Source of the DNA: Hyphomonadaceae bacterium UBA5336
GTDB lineage: Bacteria; Pseudomonadota; Alphaproteobacteria; Caulobacterales; Hyphomonadaceae
Direction: 5' to 3'
DNA length: 64,000 nt
NCBI GenBank assembly: GCA_002408125.1
Contig: DHQO01000025.1
Location: 83,998 to 147,997, forward strand
Under the pieces are notes generated by a model. That model was not told the DNA's origin. It made no database searches and saw only the letters and a program-made list of their open reading frames with translations. Below are positions 33,771 to 41,946 of the stretch, one piece after another. The translations under genes and the position numbers were made by a program. Every line of letters begins with the position of its first letter. Position 1 is the stretch's first letter.

Positions 33771-35738
33771 TCAGTCCTCCAGCTCGCTGTTACGATCGCG
33801 GTCACGGTCACGATGCCGGTCCCGGTCATCGCGGTGCATGTCCCGGTGGATGGTGATCCGCACATTCTGGTTGCGGTTCTGCATGAAGGCGTCCTTTTCC
33901 GCCTCGGAGAGGTTCGGATCGGACATTACGGCCGCCAGGATGGTTTCGTCCGACAGGTCGGCGCGGGTGCGGTCGATGCACACAGCCTTGTCGCCGGACT
34001 CGCTTTCGACCACGGCGACATCCCCGCCATCGAAGTCGACATCATCGCAGGCATCGCGAAGCTCTTCGATGGCGCTCGTGCCGGAGTCCAGCAGCTCTTC
34101 GAATTCGTAGGAGTCGGTGATGGCTTCCACGCGGGCTGAGGCAGCTTCCATTTCGGCCTCGAAGGCTTCGAAGTGGACCTCATATTCAGCTTCGAACTGT
34201 TCAGCCCAGCGCTCGGCTTCTTCCTCGATGCGCTCTGCCTGTTCCTCGATGCGGTCTTCCTGCTCCTCGATACGGTCTTCAAGCTCCTCAAGCATGTCTT
34301 CATCGATTTCCATGCGGATGCTGGCGCCGTCCTGGGACAGTTCGATGATCTGCTTGCCATCAAGATGGGTGATGTTGCTGTCGAGGTTCAGCTCGATGAG
34401 ATGGCGGATACCGTGCAGGTTCTGCAGCTCGATCTGAAGCTCTTCCAGGGCTGAGAAATCCATTTCCATGTCCAGCTGCATGGGCGGCATCGGAGGCATG
34501 GGCGGTTCCGGCGGCGTCGGCCATTCGATCTCGTCGAGCTGCGACATGTGCACTTCGAACTCGGCCATCGGATTGGTCAGCAGCACCATCTGGCGCCCAT
34601 CATCGGAGTCCGAGCGATAGACGAGCTCCTTCGTGTAGCGCTCGCCCCCTTCCAGCTCAGGCTCGTCGGCACTCACAGTGCTGGCGGTGGCAAGCATGGC
34701 AGCGGTGCCGGCCGACAGGGTCAGGGCGAGTGCAAGACGCTTGCGCGGCTGGGTGGGGGTATCAGCCTGGAGCATGGCGAAACGGTCCTTGATGGAGTGA
34801 TTGAGGGGCAGCGCAGCGGCAAAGGCCGGCGCCGAATGGGGTCGGGACTGGCGGATCGCCTTCAGCAGCGTCGCGCCATAGGTCCGCGGGCTGGTGGTGC
34901 CCCGCGCCAGGACATCGGCGTCGCAGGCTGCTTCCTGGTCGGCCCGGAAGGCATCCATGGCGCGCCGGGCCAGCGGGTTGATCCACTGGAAGGCCACCAT
35001 GAGATGGGCCAGCTGCAGGGCGAGCAGATCGCCGCGTTTCACATGCATGGCCTCATGGGTGAGGGCGACGCGCTGCTCTTCGGGCGTATAGTCCTCTTCG
35101 AACCAGCTCGGCACCAGGATCACCGGGCGCAGGACGCCGGTCACCAGCGGCGCGCCGCACAGAAGGCTGGTGCGCACCGGTACGTCGCGGCGCAGGCCAA
35201 CCTCGCGCTGCACCATGGCAGCAAGGGCGGCAAGCCGGCCTTCAGCGGGCCTTGAGTCATAGCGGATGAGCCGCGAGAAGGTCATCTGCGCCCAGGCCTG
35301 GCGGGCAATGATGCCCAGTGCGCCGATCAGCACGACCGCGATCAGAAGGCTGGCGATCAGGGCGAGCGAGGGCAGCGAGAAGAAGCTGCTCGTGGCGGGC
35401 TCGGCTGTGTCGAACACCCAGCCCTGCGCGGGCTCTACGGGGGCCGGTGTTGCCGGTACGGACACCATGTCTGGTTTCAGGCCAGGCGCGGGCGGGCCGG
35501 CAACCACGGCATCCTGCGTGATGAAGCCTTTCGAGGCGGCGACGTCGCCGGCAGTCTCGCCGGACATCAGCCAGTTGCGCGGCGACATCCAGTGCGGCAG
35601 GGGCGGCATGACCAGCCTCGCGAGCGGCAGGGCCCACAGGGCATAGGCGGCCTTCGCGCCGAAAGCGCGGGCGAAGGGGCGGCGGATGATCAGGACAAGG
35701 CCGATCAGCAGCGCGACGGAGATATAAGTGGAGATCAT
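33771..35738 (-). CDS. M56-family (BlaR1-like) membrane metallopeptidase with unusual C-terminal sensor region, 655 aa
   Basis: The N-terminal half matches BlaR1/MecR1 signal-transducing peptidases: helices at ~3-20, 30-46 and 125-145, and zinc site His228-Glu-x-x-His232 (HEAMH) with Glu269 in DQEAACDAD. The C-terminal half is not a penicillin-binding sensor. A membrane helix at about 340-358 precedes a PPMPPMPPMQLDMEMD segment, a long Glu-rich coiled coil (EERIEEQ-type heptads, about 445-510) and a His/Asp/Arg-repeat tail. It overlaps the BlaI gene by four bases. By analogy it would cleave or trigger cleavage of that repressor on sensing an envelope signal; the signal is unknown. Confidence 0.85.
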   Translation of the reverse strand: MISTYISVALLIGLVLIIRRPFARAFGAKAAYALWALPLARLVMPPLPHWMSPRNWLMSGETAGDVAASKGFITQDAVVAGPPAPGLKPDMVSVPATPAPVEPAQGWVFDTAEPATSSFFSLPSLALIASLLIAVVLIGALGIIARQAWAQMTFSRLIRYDSRPAEGRLAALAAMVQREVGLRRDVPVRTSLLCGAPLVTGVLRPVILVPSWFEEDYTPEEQRVALTHEAMHVKRGDLLALQLAHLMVAFQWINPLARRAMDAFRADQEAACDADVLARGTTSPRTYGATLLKAIRQSRPHSAPAFAAALPLNHSIKDRFAMLQADTPTQPRKRLALALTLSAGTAAMLATASTVSADEPELEGGERYTKELVYRSDSDDGRQMVLLTNPMAEFEVHMSQLDEIEWPTPPEPPMPPMPPMQLDMEMDFSALEELQIELQNLHGIRHLIELNLDSNITHLDGKQIIELSQDGASIRMEIDEDMLEELEDRIEEQEDRIEEQAERIEEEAERWAEQFEAEYEVHFEAFEAEMEAASARVEAITDSYEFEELLDSGTSAIEELRDACDDVDFDGGDVAVVESESGDKAVCIDRTRADLSDETILAAVMSDPNLSEAEKDAFMQNRNQNVRITIHRDMHRDDRDRHRDRDRDRNSELED

Positions 35739-36097
35739 GACTTCAGCCTCTCAATGAGGGATTCCAGTTCAGCAATATCGTCTTCGGTCAGCCCGCGGCT
35801 GTCGGCGAGATGCGCGACAAGCGGGGCGGCACGGCCGGAGAAAACCTTGTCGACGAAGCTCTTCGCCGCGCCGGTCTCATAGTCGTCCTGCGAAATCTGC
35901 GCCGTGTAGAGGAACTTGCGGCCATCGGCCTCGGCCGAGACCGCGCCTTTCTCGCAAAGCCGCGTCAGCAGGGTCTTGACCGTCTGCCGCGACCAGTCCT
36001 TCTGGCCTTCGAGGGCTGTATGAACATCGGCTGCGGAGATGCCGGGGCTCGCCCACAGCACGCGCATCACGTCCAGTTCTGCATCGGTAACCTGCAT
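35735..36097 (-). CDS. BlaI/MecI/CopY-family repressor, 120 aa
   Basis: A winged-helix repressor of normal length. The pattern VTDAELDVMRVLWASPGISA, then WSRQTVKTLLTRLCEKGAV for the recognition helix and wing, and a C-terminal dimerisation helix are as in BlaI. GGAGGTG lies seven bases before the ATG. It is the first gene of a two-gene operon with the M56 peptidase (ATGA overlap). Two palindromic sites of the BlaI kind lie just upstream, so it should repress its own operon and perhaps the divergent cysE. Confidence 0.93.
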   Translation of the reverse strand: MQVTDAELDVMRVLWASPGISAADVHTALEGQKDWSRQTVKTLLTRLCEKGAVSAEADGRKFLYTAQISQDDYETGAAKSFVDKVFSGRAAPLVAHLADSRGLTEDDIAELESLIERLKS

Positions 36098-36119
36098 TTA
36101 CGGCACCTCCATGTTTCGA

Positions 36120-36155
36120 CTACGTATGTGGTCGTATCGTCGTCTACGAGTGTAG
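36120..36155. promoter_or_regulatory. Paired BlaI-type operators
   Basis: CTACGTATGTGG (36120-36131) and CTACGAGTGTAG (36144-36155): the second is a perfect CTAC-N4-GTAG palindrome and the first has one mismatch. Their centres are 24 bases apart. They sit upstream of the BlaI-like gene and about 105 bases from cysE in the divergent direction, matching the TACA-N2-TGTA-like sites known for BlaI/MecI/CopY proteins. Confidence 0.65.
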
Positions 36156-36259
36156 TCAATCGATTTGTTCAACCTGTCCGATTTTTCACAAAACCGAAAT
36201 TGGGCTTGCGGCTCAGGGCGATAGCGCCCACTTACCAGATCGGACCTGGAGGTAACAGC

Positions 36260-37060
36260 ATGGTCGAAAATCCCGATACGGGCGCGCGCCCGCCGGCCTG
36301 GACCCGTCTGCGGTTCGAAGGCGAGGCTGCGGCCTCTGACGAGCCTGCGCTGGCGAGCTATATCAATTCGGCGATTCTCAGCCACGATTCCCTGTGCCAG
36401 GCGCTGTCCTATCACCTCGCGGAAAAGCTCGCCGGCCCGGAAATGGGCGCGCTGCAGGTGCGGCGCATCTTCGAGCGCGGCTATGATGATGACAGTGACC
36501 TCGTCCAGGCCGCCGAGCGCGACATGTGGGCGGTGCTCGACCGTGACCCGGCCTGCAGGGGGCTGTTGCAGCCCTTCCTCTTCTTCAAGGGGTTCCTGGC
36601 GCTGCAGACCTATCGCATCGGCCACCATATCTGGAACCAGGGCCGCGAGACGCTGGCCTTCTATTTTCAGTCCCGCTCCAGCGAGCTGTTCGGCGTGGAC
36701 ATCCACCCGGCCGCGCGCATCGGGACAGGCATCATGCTTGACCATGCCACCGCCATCACCGTGGGCGAAACGGCCGTCATCGGCGACGATTGCTCGCTGC
36801 TGCACGGCGTGACCCTGGGCGGCACCGGCAAGGAGGTCGGCGACCGGCACCCGAAAATCGGGCGCGGCGTGCTGCTCTCTGTGGGCGCCAAGGTGCTGGG
36901 CAACATCACCATCGGCGACGAAGCCAAGGTGGCTGCCGGGTCGGTGGTGCTCAAGGATGTGGCCGCGCGCTGCACCGTGGCGGGCGTGCCGGCGAAGATT
37001 GTCGGCTGCCAGTGCTCTGAACCGGCGCGCAGCATGGACCAGGGCATTCCGGAGAAATAA
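36260..37060 (+). CDS. cysE: Serine O-acetyltransferase, 266 aa
   Basis: Acetylates serine, the committed step of cysteine synthesis. The helical N-terminal domain (residues ~30-150) precedes a left-handed beta-helix of hexapeptide repeats (GVDIHPAARIGTGIMLDHAT and AVIGDDCSLLHGVTLGGTGK, then HPKIGRGVLLSVGAKVLGNI). Active-site His and Asp of the LDHAT segment are present. The start at 36260 has GGAGGT about six bases upstream. It is divergent from the BlaI-type repressor gene with the paired operators between. The C-terminal tail is present, so feedback inhibition by cysteine is plausible. Confidence 0.95.
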   Translation: MVENPDTGARPPAWTRLRFEGEAAASDEPALASYINSAILSHDSLCQALSYHLAEKLAGPEMGALQVRRIFERGYDDDSDLVQAAERDMWAVLDRDPACRGLLQPFLFFKGFLALQTYRIGHHIWNQGRETLAFYFQSRSSELFGVDIHPAARIGTGIMLDHATAITVGETAVIGDDCSLLHGVTLGGTGKEVGDRHPKIGRGVLLSVGAKVLGNITIGDEAKVAAGSVVLKDVAARCTVAGVPAKIVGCQCSEPARSMDQGIPEK

Positions 37061-37069
37061 GCCCGCGTC

Positions 37070-37615
37070 TCAGCCGTGAACGGTGCGCGTTTCCAGGAAG
37101 TGGTGGATCTTGTCCGCGGCGCATTCCGGATCGGTCTGGCCGGTGTCTATGGCCAGGTGGCACGCCGGCATGGCCGCTTCGCAGGCGGCGAACTGGGCGA
37201 GGTTCTGTTCCAGGATGTCCGGGTCGCGCAGCTTGCCGAATTTCGACCGGTCGAGATTGGCGATCCGCCGGCGCTGGCCTTCCGCCGACAGTTTGAGGTG
37301 GATGAACACGACCTCCCCGCCATGGCGTTCGACAGTTTCGACCACCTGCTGGGGAAAATCGGGAGACACCGAAGATTCCGGCTGGAAGGTGAAGATGAGG
37401 GAGCGGCCTTCCTGTGCGGCGGCTTCGAACACGCCCATCCAGAATTCTTCCCTCAGGCGGACGAAGGAGGGGCTGGCGAAGGGAAACACCGAGGCGACGG
37501 CGTCCACGATAAGGTGATTGTGAAAGAGGTGCAGGCCGGTTCGGTAGCAGACGCGCTGAGCAACGGTGTATTTCCCCGCAGCGGGGGGACCATAAATGAA
37601 GACGAGCTGCATCAT
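37070..37615 (-). CDS. Small P-loop ATPase/kinase-like protein, 181 aa
   Basis: Begins with a P-loop, FIYGPPAAGKYTVAQ (residues 7-20), followed by a DxD-less core with TFQPESSVSPDF, a beta strand VVFIHLKLSAEGQRRRI and a C-terminal helix. The shape is of a nucleotide- or shikimate-kinase-like single domain, commonly annotated only as an AAA-family ATPase. A LFHNHL motif after the first helix recurs in this group and may be part of the substrate site. Substrate unknown. It converges on cysE with nine bases between. Confidence 0.7.
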   Translation of the reverse strand: MMQLVFIYGPPAAGKYTVAQRVCYRTGLHLFHNHLIVDAVASVFPFASPSFVRLREEFWMGVFEAAAQEGRSLIFTFQPESSVSPDFPQQVVETVERHGGEVVFIHLKLSAEGQRRRIANLDRSKFGKLRDPDILEQNLAQFAACEAAMPACHLAIDTGQTDPECAADKIHHFLETRTVHG

Positions 37616-37718
37616 GGGTTCAGGTGTAACTCAATAAGAACGCGTTGACGACCGGGAGTCTGGCCGCTTCAACGGTTTGGTACCGGTATCCTGGCCGGGA
37701 ATCATCGCGAAGGTGGTC

Positions 37719-38408
37719 ATGGCTCGTTTCATCCTGCTCTACGCGCTCGTCTTCGCATGGGTTCCCGCCGCGCTGGCGCAGTTGTCGGGCGAGGAACTTG
37801 CCGCCCGCGCCGAGGCCCTTCGCGCGGACACCGGCACGCCGGCCTTCGCCATCGTGGTCACGTGCGACGGGGAAGTTGTGGACGATATTGCCGTCGGCAA
37901 GCGCGCGATAAACTATGATATTCCCGCCCAGCCCGGCGATCTCTGGCATTTTGGCTCGATCACCAAATCCATGACCGCGACACTCATCGCGCGCCTGGTG
38001 GAAAAGCAAGTGGTGAGCTGGGACACCACGATCGGGGAGGTCTATGGCGAGGTCATCGCCGATATGGACCCGGCCTGGGAGGCCGTCAGCTTCCGCGAAC
38101 TGCTCACCCACCGCTCCGGCCTCGCGGCCAATATCCCGATGCTGAAACTCCTGCGCTATGACCGGATCAGCGAGGATGCACGTGCTGATCGGCTCGATTA
38201 CGCGACCTATATGCTGACGCGCGCGCCGAAATACATGCCCGGCGAGGGCTTTGAGTATTCCAATGCCGGTTTCATCATTGCCGGGGCGATGCTGGAAGAG
38301 ATCACCGGCGAGCGCTGGGAAGACCTGATCACGCGTGAGGTGTTCACGCCGCTCGGCCCGGCCATGCAGGCCCTGGCCCGCGAGATCATTCCCGCACCCG
38401 CCGATTGA
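37719..38408 (+). CDS. Serine beta-lactamase-like hydrolase, C-terminally truncated, 229 aa
   Basis: A class C beta-lactamase-like (penicillin-binding) protein. The signal peptide covers residues 1-20 (VPAALA cleavage). The nucleophile motif Ser80-x-x-Lys83 (SITK) and Tyr180-x-Asn182 (YSN) are present, as are FRELLTHRSGL and the VFTPLGP segment. Related proteins continue for 150 or more residues with the third motif (KTG/HxG); here a stop follows soon after VFTPLGP. The gene is therefore cut short and is probably inactive, or a minimal form. The start at 37719 has AAGGTGG upstream. Confidence 0.8.
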   Translation: MARFILLYALVFAWVPAALAQLSGEELAARAEALRADTGTPAFAIVVTCDGEVVDDIAVGKRAINYDIPAQPGDLWHFGSITKSMTATLIARLVEKQVVSWDTTIGEVYGEVIADMDPAWEAVSFRELLTHRSGLAANIPMLKLLRYDRISEDARADRLDYATYMLTRAPKYMPGEGFEYSNAGFIIAGAMLEEITGERWEDLITREVFTPLGPAMQALAREIIPAPAD

Positions 38409-38485
38409 CGCAGGCGCGCGCCGGCCTAGGCTCGGTGGCGTAGCGAATCCAAGGCGTTGAGCTGGGGCACTGGGAAAGGGCGAGC

Positions 38486-39769
38486 ATGCGCGCATGGTTT
38501 GAGATCGATCTCTGGAAGCGCGTGATCGCCTTCCTTGTCCTGGGCCTCATCTTCGGGCTTGGCCTGCGTTACGGCATGGGGGCGGAAGCCGGCGGTGCGT
38601 TTGCAGAGACATGGTTCGGCTGGCTCGGCCAGCTTTTCCTGCGGCTTATCCGGATGCTGATCGTGCCGCTGGTCTTCTTCACGCTGGTCTCCGGTGTGAT
38701 CGCCATGGGCGACCCGAAGCGGCTGGGCAGTCTCGGCGCGCGGGCCCTGGGGATGTATTTCGGCACCACGGCGATTGCCGTGACGCTGGGCCTCGTCATG
38801 GCAACCCTCTTCCAGCCGGGCGCCAGCCTCTCGCCGGAGACCTTTGCCGGGGTCACCGCCGCGCCGGTCCAGCCCGAGCCGCCCAGCCTGATTGCGCGCC
38901 TGCTTGCCATCGTGCCGACCAATCCGGTCGAGGCGCTGGCCAATGGTGACATCCTGCAGATCATCTTTTTTGCGATCATCTTCGGGGTCGGTATCCTGAT
39001 CTCCGGCGATATCGGGAAGCCCGTTGCCGCTGTGATCGACAGTGCGTCTGAAATCATGATGAAGGTTACCATGTTCGTCATGGAAACTGCGCCGTTCGGT
39101 GTGTTCGGCCTGATGACCGTGGTGATGGCGACGCAGGGGCTTGGGGTGCTCAAGAGCCTCGGCACCCTGACCATCGCGCTCTATCTGGCCTGCGCGCTGC
39201 ATATCGTGATCACCTATGGTGGCATCATCATCCGCACGATTCTGCGCCTGCCTGTGATGTATTTCTTCCGCGGGGTCACCGACGCCCAGGCCGTGGCCTA
39301 TTCCACGGCCAGTTCCTCGGCGACGCTGCCCGTCACCATCACCTGCGCGGAGGAGAACCTTGGCATCGACAAGGCGGTGGCCGGCTCGGTGTTGCCGCTC
39401 GGCGCGACCATCAATATGGACGGCACGGCGATCTATATCGGCATGGTGGCCCTGTTTGGCGCGCAGGCGATGGGGATCGATGTCACGCTCGGCCAGTATT
39501 TCCTCGTCGCGGTGATGGCGACGCTGGTCTCGATCGGGGCGGCCGGCATCCCCTCTGCTGGGCTCTTCCTGTCAGGGCTTGCTCTGCAGCAGGTTGGCAT
39601 CCCTCAGGAGCAGGCTTTCCTCATCATCGGCTTCATTTTGCCCTTCGACCGGCTGCTCGACATGATGAGAACGCTGACCAATGTCACCGGCGATGCTGCA
39701 GTGGCTACTGCAGTTGCCAAGTGGGAAGGCGAACTCGACGAAGAAATTTACCGGGCCCGCGACATCTGA
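38486..39769 (+). CDS. Dicarboxylate/amino acid:cation symporter (DAACS family), 427 aa
   Basis: A GltP/DctA-type inner-membrane importer driven by sodium or protons. The hallmark regions are present: FLRLIRMLIVPLVFFTLVSG early, the serine-rich hairpin AYSTASSSATLPVT, the unwound helix GATINMDGTAIYIGMVALF and the second hairpin GAAGIPSAGLF, then a final DRLLDMMRTLTNVTGD with the substrate-contacting Asp and Asn. About eight helices. Glutamate, aspartate or C4-dicarboxylates are likely substrates. It may run in line with the truncated hydrolase gene 77 bases upstream. A short GAATTTC/GAAATTC hairpin (39773-39791) follows the stop. Confidence 0.93.
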   Translation: MRAWFEIDLWKRVIAFLVLGLIFGLGLRYGMGAEAGGAFAETWFGWLGQLFLRLIRMLIVPLVFFTLVSGVIAMGDPKRLGSLGARALGMYFGTTAIAVTLGLVMATLFQPGASLSPETFAGVTAAPVQPEPPSLIARLLAIVPTNPVEALANGDILQIIFFAIIFGVGILISGDIGKPVAAVIDSASEIMMKVTMFVMETAPFGVFGLMTVVMATQGLGVLKSLGTLTIALYLACALHIVITYGGIIIRTILRLPVMYFFRGVTDAQAVAYSTASSSATLPVTITCAEENLGIDKAVAGSVLPLGATINMDGTAIYIGMVALFGAQAMGIDVTLGQYFLVAVMATLVSIGAAGIPSAGLFLSGLALQQVGIPQEQAFLIIGFILPFDRLLDMMRTLTNVTGDAAVATAVAKWEGELDEEIYRARDI

Positions 39770-39923
39770 GGCGAATTTCTTGCGGAAATTCCCCCATCGA
39801 GCGAGTCGCTCTCTCGTCGGTGGAGAATCAGCCTGTGGAATTCTCCCGGCGAACGTATGTTTAACCCTCCTCAGGTGAACCGGGTCTGCGGCGGCCCGGC
39901 TTATCCCGTGATGGGGGTGGGAC

Positions 39924-40385
39924 ATGTGGTGGAAATCCATCTGCGTCTTCGCAGCGCTTGCAGGTTGGGAGAACCTGGCCGAAGCCGATGTCAGCGGGCT
40001 GACCGTGACGCCGGGGCGCTGGGAATCCACTTCGGAAATCTCCATCAGCGTGGTCGGCGAGACGGAAGAGGAAATGGTGCTGGAAACGCGCACCGAGATT
40101 TCCCAGTCCTGCATAACGCCGCAGGATCATGTGCTTGATGCGGCCGAGCTGGCCGGGCCGGGCTGTTCGGTGTCCGATATCTGGGTCAAGGACCCCGATA
40201 TGAGCTTCGTCCTGGTCTGCCGGCAGTCCGAACTGACTTTCTACGGCACCATGGTGGCCTCGGCCGGCGAGGACGGGCGCACCACCCTGGGCCGCATGAC
40301 CCTGAAAGGCCGGCGCGAAGATGGCAGCGAGCTGCATATCCGCGCCGACATGACGGGAGCCCATGCTGGACCCTGCGTCGGTTAG
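39924..40385 (+). CDS. DUF3617-like exported protein, 153 aa
   Basis: A secretory signal (residues 1-21) precedes VTPGRWESTSEISI, the usual DUF3617 opening, then QSCITPQDHV, PGCSVSDIW, FVLVCRQSELTFYGTM and a C-terminal GAHAGPCVG. The spaced cysteines and the closing Gly-Pro-Cys match that family of small periplasmic proteins. Function is unknown across the family. GGGGGTGGGAC directly before the ATG supplies a loose ribosome site. The 39770-39923 gap holds only the short hairpin noted with the preceding gene. Confidence 0.65.
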   Translation: MWWKSICVFAALAGWENLAEADVSGLTVTPGRWESTSEISISVVGETEEEMVLETRTEISQSCITPQDHVLDAAELAGPGCSVSDIWVKDPDMSFVLVCRQSELTFYGTMVASAGEDGRTTLGRMTLKGRREDGSELHIRADMTGAHAGPCVG

Positions 40386-40557
40386 GGTCTGCCGGCGGGG
40401 CTCTGCCGACTTAAAAGTGCCGCATTTTCGGGGAGATAAGGCAAAGTGGTGACGCAATCTGGGCGGGCGCGTTCAGGCTTGCTTCAGCCCTCTCCCTGTA
40501 CTGATGAGGCCAGAAACAGATACCCGCACCTCGCGGCCGAGACTTGAAAGACGACGC

Positions 40558-40935
40558 ATGACCATCAAAGCCGGTTTCGCGGCCCTTGCCGCCGCTTTGA
40601 CCCTTACCGTGCCGGCCGGCGCGGCGACGGCCCAGGATGCCGCCCAGTGCAATGCCATGGCGCGCAGCTTCGAGGTCCGCCAGACCGAAGTTCTGGAGCT
40701 ACAGGCCCTGCAGGCCGAACTTGCCGCCGAAGAAGACAAGCTGGGCGAAGCCTGGGAACTGAAGGAAGAAGTGCGCAATTTCAGCCCGGGCCATGCGGCC
40801 GAGGCCGATGAAGCCCGCGATGCCTATGTCACCGCGCGCAACGCCGCCATCCGCACCACCAGGGATCTGCACTCCAAGGCGCAGATGCTGAACGCCGATA
40901 TCACCCAGTTCAACGCCCGCTGCGCCGGCGGCTGA
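40558..40935 (+). CDS. Hypothetical exported helical protein, 125 aa
   Basis: Family not recognised. A signal peptide (residues 1-25, ending GAATAQ) is followed by a mature chain that is almost all helix: a Leu/Glu/Ala-rich coiled-coil segment (LELQALQAELAAEEDKLGEA) and a second charged helix, closed by two cysteines (near the mature N-terminus, AAQCNAM, and at the end, ARCAGG) that could pair. The start at 40558 gives the signal peptide; a longer frame from 40504 adds charged residues and is unlikely. Codon use supports a real gene. Confidence 0.55.
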   Translation: MTIKAGFAALAAALTLTVPAGAATAQDAAQCNAMARSFEVRQTEVLELQALQAELAAEEDKLGEAWELKEEVRNFSPGHAAEADEARDAYVTARNAAIRTTRDLHSKAQMLNADITQFNARCAGG

Positions 40936-41000
40936 GAGGTACAAGAGCCCTCAACCCGAGCCAGGTCAGGTGCCCAGGCAGATGGTTGAGAGCGACGTGA

Positions 41001-41110
41001 CAGCCCTGAGCGCGCTCCATGTGAGGCGCAACGCGCCGATACGGGATCAAACAAGGACTCAGCCCTGAGCGCGCTCCATCGCGAAACGAAGTGGAGCGGG
41101 GAGCAAACCA
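41001..41110 (-). repeat. Dispersed structured repeat, copies E1 and E2 in tandem
   Basis: Two units in minus orientation. E1 (about 41001-41062) matches copy A at 74-130 closely, with inner hairpin arms GGCGC and GCGCC. E2 (about 41056-41110) has the other inner sequence (CACTTCGTTTCGCGA). Both share the constant CGCGCTCAGGGCTGAGTC. In E2 the outer arms are GCTCC and GGAGC, a compensated change from GATCC/GGATC. They lie between a hypothetical gene and the end of xth. Confidence 0.8.
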
Positions 41111-41122
41111 GGAAGAGCCTGA

Positions 41123-41902
41123 CTAGTCGGCAAACTCGCCAATTACCGGGACATGGTCCGACGGCTTTTCAAGCTCGCGGGCCTTGCGGAAGATCTCCAC
41201 GCCGGTGAGCCGGTCGGCCGCGCCGGGCGAGCATAACAGATGGTCGATCCGGATGCCGTGATCCTTGGCGAAGGCACCGCCCTGATAGTCCCAGAAGGAA
41301 TATTGGTGGGCGCGCCCGTCCAGGGCCTCGAAGGCTTCGGTGAGGCCGAGCCATTTGAGCTTGCGGAAGGCCGCGCGGGTCTCCGTCAGGCCGAGCGCAT
41401 CATCCTTCCAGACCGAATAGTCCCAGCAATCCTCGTCGCGCGGGATGCAGTTATAGTCCCCGGCCAGGATGAAGGGGTCCTCCTCGGCCATGCGCCGTTC
41501 TGCATGGCTGTAGAGGCGTTCCATCCAGGCGAGCTTGTACTCGTATTTCGGACCGGGTGCGGGGTTGCCGTTGGGCAGGTAGAGTGAAGCCACGCGCATC
41601 GGCCGCTCGCTCATCACCACGGCCTCGATGAAGCGCGCATGATCGTCGCCATCATCGCCGGCCAGCCCCATCTCGACATCCTCCAGCGGATGCTTCGAGA
41701 GCAGGGCGACGCCGTTATAGCTCTTCTGGCCATGCACCGCGCAGGTCCAGCCCATGTCTTCCAGTTCCAGATAGGGGAAGGCATCGGTCTCGCATTTAAG
41801 CTCCTGCAGGCAGACGACATCACAGTCGATGGCGCCGAGCACCTCCAGCACGGTGGGCAGGCGGGCCTTGATCGAGTTCACGTTCCAGGTGGCGATTTTC
41901 AT
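41123..41902 (-). CDS. xth: Exodeoxyribonuclease III, 259 aa
   Basis: A metal-dependent AP endonuclease and 3'-5' exonuclease of base-excision repair. Family landmarks run in order: MKIATWNVNSIKARLP, VVCLQELKCETDAFP with the metal-binding Glu, GQKSYNGVALLS, ILAGDYNCIPRDEDCWD with catalytic Asp and Asn, and the closing GIRIDHLLCS and PSDHVPVIGEF with the catalytic His. Length is typical. It ends beside a tandem of the dispersed repeats. Confidence 0.96.
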   Translation of the reverse strand: MKIATWNVNSIKARLPTVLEVLGAIDCDVVCLQELKCETDAFPYLELEDMGWTCAVHGQKSYNGVALLSKHPLEDVEMGLAGDDGDDHARFIEAVVMSERPMRVASLYLPNGNPAPGPKYEYKLAWMERLYSHAERRMAEEDPFILAGDYNCIPRDEDCWDYSVWKDDALGLTETRAAFRKLKWLGLTEAFEALDGRAHQYSFWDYQGGAFAKDHGIRIDHLLCSPGAADRLTGVEIFRKARELEKPSDHVPVIGEFAD

Positions 41903-41946
41903 GCGCCCTGATTAGGCCGCGCCGGTGAATTTGGCCAGAGCCGAAA

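Noticed and set aside
33771..36097. Beta-lactam resistance sensor system
   Set aside because: The peptidase lacks a penicillin-binding sensor domain. The truncated serine hydrolase at 37719 is incomplete and not under an evident shared operator.
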